This document shows, piece after piece, positions 33,878-42,772 of a DNA stretch of 64,000 nucleotides; the stretch's first letter is position 1, and each line of letters opens with the position of its first letter. Location of the stretch: contig NZ_JAAUVI010000009.1 in NCBI RefSeq assembly GCF_021352225.1, positions 1-64,000 on the forward strand, given 5' to 3'. A program made the position numbers and the translations under genes. A model generated the notes under the pieces. That model was not told where the DNA came from. It saw nothing but the letters and a program-made list of their open reading frames with translations, and ran no database searches. The DNA is from Methylobacterium sp. C25 (GTDB lineage Bacteria; Pseudomonadota; Alphaproteobacteria; Rhizobiales; Beijerinckiaceae).

Positions 33878-35341
33878 TCAACCCTTCTTGATCGTTACCG
33901 GCCGCATCAGGAAGGCCGGCACGTGCTCGCCCAAGCCGAGAGGCGTGTCGCCGTCATCGTCGCGCCGGTGGTCAGGGCGGCGGTTCTCGCGCGGACGCTC
34001 GTTCGGCGCGCGCTCGGCGGACCGCCGCGGCGCCTCGGCGCGCGGCTCCGGCGGAGCCTTCGCCTCTGCGCTCTGCTCCTCTTCGGAGCGCGGGCGCCGG
34101 CCACGGACACGGCGGCCGCCCTCAGCGCGCGCTTCTTTCTGGTCGGACTCCTTGCGACCGCCGCGGCGGCGCGTGCGACCTTCATCCGCATCGCCCTCGC
34201 CAACGGAGAGCGAAGCGAGATCGCCGTCGAGCCACGGGATCGGCTGGCCAATCAGATTCTCGATCGCAGAGAGCGAGCGCTCGTCGCCGCGTCCCACCAG
34301 CGTGAAGGCGTGGCCGGCGCGGCCGGCGCGGCCAGTGCGGCCGATGCGGTGGACGTAGTCCTCCGCGTGATGCGGAATGTCGAAGTTGAAGACGTGACTC
34401 ACGGCCGGGATGTCGAGGCCGCGCGCCGCAACGTCAGAGGCGACGAGCAGCGGCACTTCGCCGGAGCGGAAGCCGTCGAGCGCCTGCATGCGGGCGCGCT
34501 GATCCATGTCGCCGTGCAGCGCCGCAACGGAGAAGCCATGTTTGGCGAGCGAGCGCTGCAGCAGCGCGACGTCACGCTTGCGATTGCAGAAGATGATGCC
34601 GTTCTTCAGCTCGTCCGCCGCCCGGATCAGCTTGCGCAGCGTGTCGCGCTTGGCGGCCGCCTCGGAGCTCGTCGCGACGAGCTTCTGCTCGATCGTGGTC
34701 GCGGCGGAGGCCGGACGGCTGACCTCGACCCGCTGCGGGTTCGACAGGAACATATCCGCCAGCCGCTCGATCTCCGGCGGCATCGTCGCCGAGAAGAACA
34801 GCGTCTGACGGGTGAACGGCACCATCTTCACGATGCGCTCGATGTCAGGGATGAAGCCCATATCGAGCATGCGGTCGGCCTCGTCGATGACGAGCAGCTC
34901 GACGCCGGTGAGCAACAGCTTGCCGCGCTCGAAATGGTCGAGCAGTCGGCCGGGCGTTGCGATCAGCACGTCGGTGCCGCGCATCAGCTTGGCGTCCTGG
35001 TCGGCAAAGGACACGCCGCCGATGATGAGCGCCACGTTCAGCTTGTGGTTGGTGCCGTAGCGCTCGAAATTCTCGACGACCTGCGCGGCCAGTTCGCGGG
35101 TCGGTTCGAGGATCAGCGTTCGCGGCATGCGGGCGCGGGCGCGGCCCGTCTCCAGCATGGTCAGCATCGGCAGGGTGAAGGCCGCGGTCTTGCCGGTGCC
35201 TGTCTGGGCGATACCGAGCACGTCTCGACGTGCGAGGACATGCGGTATCGCGTTGGCTTGGATCGGCGTCGGCTCGGTGTAGCCGGCAGCGGCAACGGCC
35301 TTGAGGACCTTGTCGCTCAGTCCGAGATCGGCAAAAGACAT
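33878..35341 (-). CDS. DEAD-box RNA helicase (RhlE-like)
   Basis: This 487-residue ATP-dependent RNA helicase has the Q motif, Walker A AQTGTGKT, the DEAD box in VIDEADRMLDMG, SAT and the C-terminal HRIGRTGRAGR motif, all intact. After about residue 370 it has a long Arg/Glu-rich disordered tail. This is the RhlE/DeaD type, which acts in ribosome assembly, RNA decay or cold response. A 19-bp perfect hairpin lies 91-137 bp upstream of its start. Confidence 0.93.
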   Translation of the reverse strand: MSFADLGLSDKVLKAVAAAGYTEPTPIQANAIPHVLARRDVLGIAQTGTGKTAAFTLPMLTMLETGRARARMPRTLILEPTRELAAQVVENFERYGTNHKLNVALIIGGVSFADQDAKLMRGTDVLIATPGRLLDHFERGKLLLTGVELLVIDEADRMLDMGFIPDIERIVKMVPFTRQTLFFSATMPPEIERLADMFLSNPQRVEVSRPASAATTIEQKLVATSSEAAAKRDTLRKLIRAADELKNGIIFCNRKRDVALLQRSLAKHGFSVAALHGDMDQRARMQALDGFRSGEVPLLVASDVAARGLDIPAVSHVFNFDIPHHAEDYVHRIGRTGRAGRAGHAFTLVGRGDERSLSAIENLIGQPIPWLDGDLASLSVGEGDADEGRTRRRGGRKESDQKEARAEGGRRVRGRRPRSEEEQSAEAKAPPEPRAEAPRRSAERAPNERPRENRRPDHRRDDDGDTPLGLGEHVPAFLMRPVTIKKG

Positions 35342-35431
35342 GATCGTTGGGAGACCATCCGCGCGAGGTCTTCGGCATCAACGGTGCGGAGCGGCGGCCG
35401 CTCGCACGAGCGAATGATGCGAAATCTAGAA

Positions 35432-35478
35432 ACCCGAACAGGGATGCGCGAAGGGTTTCCGCGCATCCCTGTTCGGGT
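35432..35478. other. 19-bp perfect inverted repeat upstream of the helicase gene
   Basis: The arms at 35432-35450 and 35460-35478 are perfectly complementary across a 9-nt loop (AAGGGTTTC). It is 91 bp upstream of the helicase start, within the probable 5' leader. It could be a terminator for an upstream transcript, an RNA control element, or a repeat. It does not resemble the other repeats in this window. Confidence 0.65.
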
Positions 35479-35642
35479 CGGTCGAACTCACAAAGCGGCG
35501 GAAACGTCCGGTCCTGCACCGCAGCCGTCGCTTCGGCCGCGCACCATCCTCGCCCCGCCGGGGGTGCGAGCGTGCGCGACGTTTAGAGGCTTGACGAGGC
35601 TTGTCAATCTGCGAGCGCCGGATCTCCCCGGCAGCGATGCCC

Positions 35643-35903
35643 TCAAGGGCCGCGAACGATCAGACGTTCCCGAGCGACGCAGGGGTCGATCACGATGCTG
35701 CGGGCCGAGGGGCCGATCGAGCCGGTCGTCTCCGGATCGGCGATGCCCGGTTTCAGCGCAGCAACCCGGCTCTTCTGGTGCTCGATGGACTGGGCGAGCT
35801 GATGAGCGATCCCGAGGCCGCCGATTCCCAGGACGAGGGCGAAGATGGCCGTCGTGGTGAGCAGTCCACGCGGACGAGGCAGTTCGGGGGAATCGAGCGA
35901 CAT
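35643..35903 (-). CDS. small single-span membrane protein
   Basis: This 86-residue protein has one TM helix at about residues 13-35 (GLLTTTAIFALVLGIGGLGIAHQ), then a short soluble part rich in charge with a final Cys and DPCVARERL. The start at 35903 is chosen over a 44-residue N-terminal extension that reads as noise. The function is unknown. It is on the same strand as the helicase but about 300 bp upstream; 35342-35642 holds only the hairpin. Confidence 0.6.
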   Translation of the reverse strand: MSLDSPELPRPRGLLTTTAIFALVLGIGGLGIAHQLAQSIEHQKSRVAALKPGIADPETTGSIGPSARSIVIDPCVARERLIVRGP

Positions 35904-36306
35904 GGAGCGGACACCCTGCGCGAACGCCGAGAGCGGGTCGCGCCGCTCATGATCGACGAACGCGGTTAACGCGGGCTGACAGGAGAGCCGGCCGCTTTTC
36001 GCCCTTCCGGGACACCCGGCACCCACCTGTATCAAGTGCGAAGCTTATGGTTTCCGAATTATTTCCAACGGCGCTCAAAGAAACACGGAGATTAACCATA
36101 ATGTTTTCGTACCAATGCTCTCCAACCGGACTGATGTGCGGAAAGACACATCCGTCAAATCTCCCTGGAAGCGCTGCGGTAAGCTTTACCTTTCTTTGAC
36201 GGAGTCGGCGGCATTTGAGCGACTTGTTGCAGGAACGCGACAAGCCTTCTCACGGGACCGGGGCTCGAAGCCCACCGGCTTTCGCCAATCCAGGACCTTT
36301 CGTCTG
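35904..36306. other. AT-richer intergenic region before the outer-membrane protein
   Basis: These 403 bp contain no gene I can support. They are AT-richer than their surroundings, as expected for a strong promoter and leader of an abundant outer-membrane protein. A short coding-like extension in frame with the barrel gene begins near 36115 but lacks a plausible signal sequence and is not used. Confidence 0.45.
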
Positions 36307-37206
36307 ATGAAAAAGCTGCTCCTCGCCTCGACTGTCCTCGCGGGCCTGACGGCCGTCGCCTCGGCCGCCGACCTTCCGCGTCGCGCGGCTGCACCGGAGA
36401 TGTACTCGCCGCTGCCGGTTTTCACCTGGACGGGCTTCTATGCGGGTCTCAACGCGGGCTACGGCTTCGGCACGCAGGGCGATCAGCCGGCGACTGTGAT
36501 CGGCACGACCGCCGCCAGCGGCCTGCTGGTCTCCAGCGTCGCGCCCTTCGGCGCCTCGGCTGGTGCCGTCGCGTTCAACAACCGCAACGATAACAGCGGC
36601 TTCGTCGGCGGCGGTCAGATCGGCTACAACTATCAGTTCACGCCGGGCTCGGGCGTGGTGGTCGGCATCGAGGCCGACGCCCAGTACGCCGATTTCGGAC
36701 GCGGCCGTAACAACTTCCTCCCCGGCCCCGGCACGCGGGCAGCTACCGGCGTAACCTTCTTCAATCCGAACGGCCTTTCCGGTCTCGACTTCTTCGGCAC
36801 GGTGCGCGGCCGCCTCGGCTATGCCTTCGATCGCACGCTGGTCTACGGCACGGCCGGCTTCGCCTACGGCGCCGGCGGCGGCCTTGACTTCGGCTTGCCG
36901 AATTCCTCGAGCAGCGACTTCCAGACCGGCTACGCGGTCGGCGGCGGCGTCGAGTACGCCCTGCCGACGAATACGTTCCTGAACGTGTTCAACTCCTCGG
37001 CCGTGACGCTGAAGCTCGAAGGCCTCTACGTGGACATGGATCACGGCGGCAATCGCAACCTCGGCGGCTTCGCGATCCGTCCGAACGGCACCGTGGCGAG
37101 CGTCGCTGGCGGCGACGGCAACGTGCTAGGCGGCTCCATTCGCCGCCAGGACACCGAGTTCGCCGTGGTGCGCGCCGGCATCAACTACAAGTTCGGCTCG
37201 TTCTAA
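36307..37206 (+). CDS. outer-membrane beta-barrel protein (Omp25/porin-like)
   Basis: This 299-residue protein has a clear signal peptide (MKKLLLASTVLAGLTAVASA, cleaved before ADLPRR) and then a beta-barrel with FTWTGFYAGLNAGYGFG and repeated GGG-turn strands (GFVGGGQIGYNYQF, YGTAGFAYGAGGG). It ends in the terminal Phe (INYKFGSF) typical of outer-membrane barrels. It resembles the Omp25/Omp31-type surface proteins of Rhizobiales. The start is fixed by the signal peptide. Confidence 0.9.
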   Translation: MKKLLLASTVLAGLTAVASAADLPRRAAAPEMYSPLPVFTWTGFYAGLNAGYGFGTQGDQPATVIGTTAASGLLVSSVAPFGASAGAVAFNNRNDNSGFVGGGQIGYNYQFTPGSGVVVGIEADAQYADFGRGRNNFLPGPGTRAATGVTFFNPNGLSGLDFFGTVRGRLGYAFDRTLVYGTAGFAYGAGGGLDFGLPNSSSSDFQTGYAVGGGVEYALPTNTFLNVFNSSAVTLKLEGLYVDMDHGGNRNLGGFAIRPNGTVASVAGGDGNVLGGSIRRQDTEFAVVRAGINYKFGSF

Positions 37207-37225
37207 CCATCGATCTATCGCACAA

Positions 37226-37251
37226 GAGGCCGCTCCGAGAGGGGCGGCCTC
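37226..37251 (+). terminator. terminator after the outer-membrane protein gene
   Basis: GAGGCCGC pairs with GCGGCCTC across a 10-nt loop just after the stop codon. There is no T-run, so efficiency is uncertain. Confidence 0.5.
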
Positions 37252-37270
37252 GACGTGTCCGGATCAGCGC

Positions 37271-37855
37271 TCAGCCGCCGCCGGCCTTGGTCGCCGCGGA
37301 AGCGCTCGTAGCGACCAGATCGACGTCGACCCCGACGTCGAGGGCGACCCATTGGCCCGTCGCCCAGACGCCCTGACCGACGCCGAATTCCGTGCGGATC
37401 AGTCCGACGCGGCCGACGGCATGAGCCTGTCCCTGTTCGACCGAGAGATGGAAGGGCAGCGTGAGAGGCCGGCTCGTTCCCCTGATCGTCAGGGTTCCCA
37501 CTGCCTCGTAGTCGCCGTGGCCCTTGTCGACGAAATGAGCCGCCTCGAAGCGGGCCTGGCTCGCGGCTTTCGCATCGAACCAGTCCTTCTGCGGCAGGGC
37601 TTCGTCGCGCTGGACGTCGCCCGTCCGCGCGCTGGCCAGATCGATCAGCACCGTGGCGTGGCCGGCTTCCGGTTTGGCGGCGTCGAAATCGATCTTGGCA
37701 TCGAAGCGCTCGAAGCGCCCGGTAAACGGCGCCCCGACCTGCACGCCGGAGAACCTGATCGCGCTCTTGGCTGGGTCAACCGCCCATTCGGAGGCGGTAG
37801 CCGGCAAGGCGACGACCTGAAGAGCCGCCACGAGGCAGAGGAGGGACGTCTTCAT
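37271..37855 (-). CDS. YceI-family secreted protein
   Basis: This 194-residue protein has a signal peptide (cleaved after ATA in VALPATASEW) and the YceI lipocalin-like barrel: WAVDPAKSAIRFSGVQVGAPFTGRF, FDAKIDFD and the FHLSVEQGQAHAVGRVGLIRTEFG strand. YceI proteins bind isoprenoid-type lipids in the periplasm. It follows the cytochrome b561 gene with a 4-nt ATGA overlap, so the pair is coupled. Confidence 0.88.
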   Translation of the reverse strand: MKTSLLCLVAALQVVALPATASEWAVDPAKSAIRFSGVQVGAPFTGRFERFDAKIDFDAAKPEAGHATVLIDLASARTGDVQRDEALPQKDWFDAKAASQARFEAAHFVDKGHGDYEAVGTLTIRGTSRPLTLPFHLSVEQGQAHAVGRVGLIRTEFGVGQGVWATGQWVALDVGVDVDLVATSASAATKAGGG

Positions 37856-38460
37856 CGGGATGATCCCAGGGGTTCGGATACCGACCGCGATTTGCGGGTC
37901 GGCAGCATGCGCCGCAGCACGTCGTCGCGGAGGATGAGGTGGTGGCGCAGAGCTGCCGCCACGTGCAGGACGAGCAGAGCGATCAGCAGCCAGGCTCCGT
38001 AAGCGTGAACCCGCTTGACGATCGCTTCGGCCAAGGCCTGGTCGGGAACCAAAGCCGCGAGCGGCAAATGCGGCCAGGGAACCAGGCCGTAGAGCACGGT
38101 CGGGATGTTGAAGGGCGACAGCGAGACCACGGCCCACCCCGTGAGCGGCAGCTCCCCGAGGAGCAGATAGAGGGCACCGTGCGCGGCCGAGGCCGCCCGT
38201 CGTTCCCGAACCGGCATCGCGGCGGGATAGGCGGGGGGTTTTTGGAACAGGCGCCAAGCGAGGCGCAGAACTGTCAGGCCCAGCACCGTGATGCCGACGG
38301 ATTTGTGCCACTGGTAGAGTTGGAACTGGCGCACCGGCGTCAGTCCCGCATGCGCCATGGTCAGGCCGATGCCGACCAGAGCGAGCACACCCAGTGCGCT
38401 CGCCCAATGCAGCACGATGGCCACGAGCGAGTAGCGCCGCGCGGACACGGCGGTGCCCAT
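37852..38460 (-). CDS. cytochrome b561
   Basis: This 202-residue membrane protein has four predicted helices and the His ligands of b561 cytochromes (VLHWASALGVLALV, YQWHKSVGITVLGL, KRVHAYGAWLLIALLVLHVAAALRHHL). It would pass electrons across the membrane using two hemes. The start at 38460 follows the second YceI gene by 22 bp. Pairing with YceI proteins is common, and a lipid-linked electron role is plausible but unproven. Confidence 0.92.
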   Translation of the reverse strand: MGTAVSARRYSLVAIVLHWASALGVLALVGIGLTMAHAGLTPVRQFQLYQWHKSVGITVLGLTVLRLAWRLFQKPPAYPAAMPVRERRAASAAHGALYLLLGELPLTGWAVVSLSPFNIPTVLYGLVPWPHLPLAALVPDQALAEAIVKRVHAYGAWLLIALLVLHVAAALRHHLILRDDVLRRMLPTRKSRSVSEPLGSSR

Positions 38461-38482
38461 GGCCGATCTCCCGAGCGTCCGA

Positions 38483-39094
38483 TCAGTCCTGGCGCTCGAA
38501 GGCGCCGGCGATGACGAGATGGAGGTCGTCACCGATCAGCGGCACGTAGGTCTTCACGCCGAACTCGGATCGCTTGAGCGTGCCGGTGGCCTCGAAGCCG
38601 ATATTGATCTTCTTGCTGAGCGGGTTCGTGCCCGCGCCGACCAGCGTCACGTCCAGCGTCACCGGCTTGGTCACGCCGTGCAGCGTCAGGTCTCCCGTGA
38701 CCTTGGCCTTGTCCTGCCCGGCCGGTGTCACCTTGGTCGAGACGAAGATCATGTCCGGGTACTTGGCGGCATCGAGCCACTTGTCGCCCTTCAGCTCACC
38801 CGTGAGCTTCTCACTCGTAGTGGCGACCGACGAGACCGGAATCTTCACGGACAATTTCGCTGCGGCCGGATCCTTCGGCTGTAGGTCGAGGGTGCCCGAC
38901 ACCTCCGAAAAGCCGCCAGTATAATTCGAGAAGCCCATATGCGACACGCGCCAGCCGACCTGGGTGTGGCCAGGATCCACGGCGTAATGACCCGCCTGGA
39001 TTTGGGCCGGATCGCGCGTCGGCGCGGTCTGAGCCTGCGCGGAGGCACCGAGCGCCAAGGCCAGCGCGAGGGAGGAGGCGAGGAGCTGCTTCAA
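38483..39094 (-). CDS. YceI-family secreted protein (second copy)
   Basis: This 203-residue paralogue has its own signal peptide (MKQLLASSLALALALGASAQA). The barrel motifs differ from the other copy: YAVDPGHTQVGWRVSHMGFSNYTGGF and LTLHGVTKPVTLDVTL. TTG at 39094 is the start, because the signal peptide begins there and CGGAG lies about 7 nt upstream. It is the promoter-proximal gene of the YceI-b561-YceI cassette and diverges from a LysR gene. Confidence 0.9.
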   Translation of the reverse strand: MKQLLASSLALALALGASAQAQTAPTRDPAQIQAGHYAVDPGHTQVGWRVSHMGFSNYTGGFSEVSGTLDLQPKDPAAAKLSVKIPVSSVATTSEKLTGELKGDKWLDAAKYPDMIFVSTKVTPAGQDKAKVTGDLTLHGVTKPVTLDVTLVGAGTNPLSKKINIGFEATGTLKRSEFGVKTYVPLIGDDLHLVIAGAFERQD

Positions 39095-39212
39095 CGATAT
39101 CTCCGTGCGTCTGATGATCCTCGGGCGACGCGACCTCGATCGAATGCCCAAGCGTGACGGCGGTGAGATACGTGCGTTCCAAACCGAGTTTGAGACTGCT
39201 ATCCCGCACCAC

Positions 39213-40187
39213 ATGGTTGCGAGATCGGAAACCTTCCGCGGTAATTTGGACGACCTTCGCGCCTTCTGCACGGTCGTCGATCTCGGGACGGTCACGGCCG
39301 CAGCGGTCAGCCTCGGCGAGACCAAGGGCAGCGTCAGCCGGCGTCTGACACGCCTCGAGAAGGTCCTGGGCGCGACCCTGATGGCGCGCCATCCGCGCGC
39401 CGTCTCGCCGACCGCCGAGGGCCTCGCCTTCTATGACAAGGCGCAGAAGAGCCTCGGGCTGCTCGACGCGGCCGCCGAAAGCGCGCGGGACGCCCGCACC
39501 GTGCCGGCCGGGCACCTGAGAGTTACGACGTCGGTCGATTTCGGGATCGAGGTGATGCCGGAGATCATCGCCAGCTTTCGCGCGGCCTATCCGCAGATCA
39601 CGGTCGATCTGTTGAACACCGATGCCAGGCTCGATCTGGCGGCCAACCGGATCGACCTCGCCCTGCGGCTCGGGGAAGCGCAGGAAACCGGCTATCGGGC
39701 AGCGATCATCCTGAATACTCGGATCGCGCTCTACGCGGCGCCGGCCTATCTGGCGCATCGCCCGACCCCCACGCGTTTCGCCGATCTGGCATCGCACGAC
39801 ATGATCCTCTCCCGCGAGCGGCCCGGTGCAGCAGGCATCACGCTCGGCGACGGGCAGGGGCAGACCGAACAGATCGCGGTCCAGCCGGCGATCCGCGTCA
39901 GCGATTTCGCCACGGTGCTTCGCCTGACTCTGGCCGGCGCCGGCATCGGCCATGTGCCGAGCACCGTCGCATCGCGGGACGTCGAAGCGGGACGGCTCGT
40001 CCAGGTCCTCGCGCCCTGGGCGACGGAAGGCGGAGCGATGCGGGCTCTGAGCCTCGCGGGTCGGGAATTGCCGGCGCGCGTCCGCGTCTTCCGTGAGCAT
40101 GTGCAGACCGAGATGGCAAAGCGTTTCGCCCTCGAGCTGGTGCCGGGCACAGCTCCGATCCTCCCGGATCAATCAGGAAAGCCGTGA
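39213..40187 (+). CDS. LysR family transcriptional regulator
   Basis: This 324-residue regulator has an N-terminal winged helix-turn-helix (LDDLRAFCTVVDLGTVTAAAVSLGETKGSVSRRLTRLEKVLGATL) and a periplasmic-binding-like effector domain from about 90. ATG 39213 is chosen over the longer ORF from 39105, whose N-terminus has no LysR character. It diverges from the YceI cassette, and LysR proteins usually control a divergent gene, so the cassette is its likely target. Confidence 0.9.
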   Translation: MVARSETFRGNLDDLRAFCTVVDLGTVTAAAVSLGETKGSVSRRLTRLEKVLGATLMARHPRAVSPTAEGLAFYDKAQKSLGLLDAAAESARDARTVPAGHLRVTTSVDFGIEVMPEIIASFRAAYPQITVDLLNTDARLDLAANRIDLALRLGEAQETGYRAAIILNTRIALYAAPAYLAHRPTPTRFADLASHDMILSRERPGAAGITLGDGQGQTEQIAVQPAIRVSDFATVLRLTLAGAGIGHVPSTVASRDVEAGRLVQVLAPWATEGGAMRALSLAGRELPARVRVFREHVQTEMAKRFALELVPGTAPILPDQSGKP

Positions 40188-40352
40188 TGGAATCGGAAGC
40201 ATCGCTGCAGGGGGATCCAGCCGTGCCGCATCGGGCGCTCGCATGACGAAACCGTAATACGGGCGCCACGAGCGGGTCAGGCAGCGGACCTTATCACCGG
40301 CAACACGCTCCGTCGGCTGAGACGGCAGCAAGACCGTTTCCGGAGTGCTCCC

Positions 40353-41861
40353 ATGACATCGACCTTCCGTCGTCGCGCCCTTGCATCCGTTGCCGTGGCT
40401 GCGCTCGCCGCTGGCGGCGCGGCTGGCGTCGGATCGCTGGCCCCCGCGACCCAGGCCCTGGCCCAGGCTCTTCCGAAGACGCCGATCGAGGCGCCGGAAC
40501 ATCCGCCCGGCTCCTTCGCCGGCATCGTCAACAAGGTGAAGCCGGCCGTCGTCGCCGTGAAGGTGAAGCTCGACGACAGCGCGGACGACGACGGCGAGGG
40601 TGGCCCCGGCCAGCCGAACCTGCAGCAGGTCCCGCCGCAGCTGCGCGAGTTCTTCAAACGGTTCGGCCAAGGCGGCCCGAACGGCCAGACGCCCCAGCAT
40701 CACGGCGAGCGCGGCGCCGTCGGTTCGGGCTTCATCATCTCGGCCGATGGCTACGTCGTGACCAACAACCACGTCGTCAACCACGCCAAGTCGGTGCAGG
40801 TCACGCTCGACGATACCCGCACCCTCGATGCAAAGGTGATCGGCACCGATCCGAAGACCGACGTTGCCCTGCTGAAGATCAAGGACCAGGGCTCCTACCC
40901 CTATGTCCAGTTCGGCAAGTCGGCCCCGCAGGTCGGCGACTGGGTCGTGGCCATCGGCAATCCGTTCGGCCTCGGCGGCACGGTAACGGCGGGCATCGTT
41001 TCGGCCCGTGGCCGCGATATCGGCGCCGGCCCCTATGACGACTTCCTGCAGATCGACGCGCCGATCAACAAAGGCAATTCCGGCGGCCCCGACTTCAACG
41101 TCAGCGGCGAGGTCGTCGGCGTGAACACGGCCATCGCCTCGCCGTCGGGCGGTAGCGTCGGCCTCGCCTTCGCGATCCCCGCCGAGACGGTTCAGGCAGT
41201 CGTCGATCAGCTCAAGACCGACGGGAAGGTGGTGCGCGGCTATCTCGGCGTGCAGATCCAGCCGGTGACCAAGGACATCGCCGACAGCCTCGGCCTCGAC
41301 AAGGCCAAGGGCGCGCTGGTGAATTCCACCGAGTCCGGCACGCCGGCCGCCAAGGCTGGTCTCAAGACGGGCGACGTGATCGAAAAGGTCGACGGCAAGT
41401 CGATCGATGACGCCAAGGAGCTGTCGCGCAAGATTGCCGGCCTGAAGCCTGGGACCAAGGTCGAGCTCGCCTTCCTGCGCAATGGCAAGACGGACACGGC
41501 CACCGTCGAGCTCGGCACGCTCCCGACCGATCTGAAGAGCGCGCGTAGCGACGATGGCGGCTTCTCCAATAACGGCCAGCCGCGCCTCGGCCTGGGTCTC
41601 GCCCCGGCGGATGAGGTCGGTCTCGGCAGCAGCGGCGTTGCCGTGGTGCGGGTCGACCCCGACGGTCCCGCCGCCGCCAAGGGCATCGAACAGGGCGACG
41701 TGATCCTCGACGTCGCCGGCACCAGCGTCTCGAACCCCTCCGACGTGGCCGCCCAGATCAAGACGGCCGAGTCCAATGGACGCAAGGCGGTGCTGATGCG
41801 CGTCAAGAATTCGAAGGGCGTGACCCGCTTCGTCGCGGTCTCCCTCACCAAGAACGGCTGA
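40353..41861 (+). CDS. degP: Do-family serine endopeptidase (DegP/HtrA)
   Basis: This 502-residue periplasmic protease has a signal sequence (about 1-37) and the HtrA catalytic triad His140, Asp170 and Ser243 (TNNHVV, TDVALLK, NKGNSGGP). Two PDZ domains follow at about 290-370 and 405-490. It would degrade misfolded envelope proteins. GGAG before the ATG is a good ribosome-binding site. The active site reads GGPDFN where GGPLFN is commoner; this is a small variation. Confidence 0.95.
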   Translation: MTSTFRRRALASVAVAALAAGGAAGVGSLAPATQALAQALPKTPIEAPEHPPGSFAGIVNKVKPAVVAVKVKLDDSADDDGEGGPGQPNLQQVPPQLREFFKRFGQGGPNGQTPQHHGERGAVGSGFIISADGYVVTNNHVVNHAKSVQVTLDDTRTLDAKVIGTDPKTDVALLKIKDQGSYPYVQFGKSAPQVGDWVVAIGNPFGLGGTVTAGIVSARGRDIGAGPYDDFLQIDAPINKGNSGGPDFNVSGEVVGVNTAIASPSGGSVGLAFAIPAETVQAVVDQLKTDGKVVRGYLGVQIQPVTKDIADSLGLDKAKGALVNSTESGTPAAKAGLKTGDVIEKVDGKSIDDAKELSRKIAGLKPGTKVELAFLRNGKTDTATVELGTLPTDLKSARSDDGGFSNNGQPRLGLGLAPADEVGLGSSGVAVVRVDPDGPAAAKGIEQGDVILDVAGTSVSNPSDVAAQIKTAESNGRKAVLMRVKNSKGVTRFVAVSLTKNG

Positions 41862-41922
41862 GTTTCAGCCGTAGCGGCCGCCGCGCACCCCTCGCGGCGG
41901 TTTCCCGCTCTCCCCTCGACTG

Positions 41923-41951
41923 ACGCCGGCTCGCAAGGGCCGGCGTTTTTT
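41923..41951 (+). terminator. Rho-independent terminator after degP
   Basis: ACGCCGGC and GCCGGCGT form a perfect 8-bp stem over an 8-nt loop, followed by TTTTTT. This is a textbook intrinsic terminator 62 bp beyond the degP stop. Confidence 0.88.
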
Positions 41952-41964
41952 CGTCGAGTATGGA

Positions 41965-42711
41965 CTACATGCCGCCCGAAACGTAGAGGATCTCGCCGGT
42001 GACCCAGCGCGCGTCGTCGGAGGCCAGGAAGACGGCGGCGGGGGCAATGTCGTCCGGCCGCCCCGAGCGTCCGAGTGGCGTGTCCTCGACGATGCTGCGC
42101 TCGAAATCGCCGCCGGCGAAGCCCGCGGCTTCGACGCCTTCGGTGATGATCATGCCGGGATTGATCGCGTTCACGCGGATCTTGCGCGGTCCGAGTTCCT
42201 TGGCGTGCACGCGGGTGATCGCGTCGAGCGCTCCCTTGGTCCCGGAATAGATCGCCGATTCCGGCACCGCGAAGCGCGTGACGGTCGAGCTGATGTTGAC
42301 GATGCTGCCGCCGCGATCACCGAACTGCGCGACCGCCGCCTTGGTCGCGAGGAAGACGCCGAGCACGTTGGTGTCGTACTGGCGCCGGTACTCGTCCTCG
42401 GAAAAATCCTCGATCTTCGAGAAGGCGTAGACACCGGCATTGTTGACCAGGATGTCCACCGCACCGAGCCGATCTTTGGTCTCCGCGAAGAACCGCTCGA
42501 CGTCGGCGGATTTCGCGACGCTGCCCTGGACCGCGATGGCCTTGCCGCCGGCGGCAGTGATCGCAGCGACGACCGCATCCGCACCCTCCCGGCTCGTCGC
42601 ATAGTTCACAGCCACTGCTGCACCTTCGCGCGCCAGTGCCTTCGCGATCTCGGCTCCGATCCCCTTCGATGCCCCGGTGACCACCGCGACTTTTCCCTCG
42701 AGCTTGCTCAT
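41965..42711 (-). CDS. short-chain dehydrogenase/reductase
   Basis: This 248-residue oxidoreductase has the TGASKGIG cofactor motif, NNAGVY, the Ser of NISSTV and the YSGTKGAL active-site Tyr/Lys. Substrate unknown. It is downstream of the ArsR gene on the same strand, and a 38-bp inverted repeat ends right before its GGAG ribosome-binding site, so ArsR probably represses it. The start is ATG 42711. Confidence 0.93.
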   Translation of the reverse strand: MSKLEGKVAVVTGASKGIGAEIAKALAREGAAVAVNYATSREGADAVVAAITAAGGKAIAVQGSVAKSADVERFFAETKDRLGAVDILVNNAGVYAFSKIEDFSEDEYRRQYDTNVLGVFLATKAAVAQFGDRGGSIVNISSTVTRFAVPESAIYSGTKGALDAITRVHAKELGPRKIRVNAINPGMIITEGVEAAGFAGGDFERSIVEDTPLGRSGRPDDIAPAAVFLASDDARWVTGEILYVSGGM

Positions 42712-42719
42712 GACGATCT

Positions 42720-42757
42720 CCAACACTTCGACGTTTAGACAATCGTCGAAGTGTTGG
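42720..42757. promoter_or_regulatory. long inverted repeat, candidate ArsR operator
   Basis: CCAACACTTCGACG at 42720-42733 is perfectly complementary to CGTCGAAGTGTTGG at 42744-42757 across a 10-bp AT-rich spacer. It lies between arsR and the SDR gene, 8 bp from the SDR start. The spacer read on the minus strand (ATTGTCTAAA) could hold a -10 element. Confidence 0.72.
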
Positions 42758-42772
42758 GTGATGAGCCGTGCT

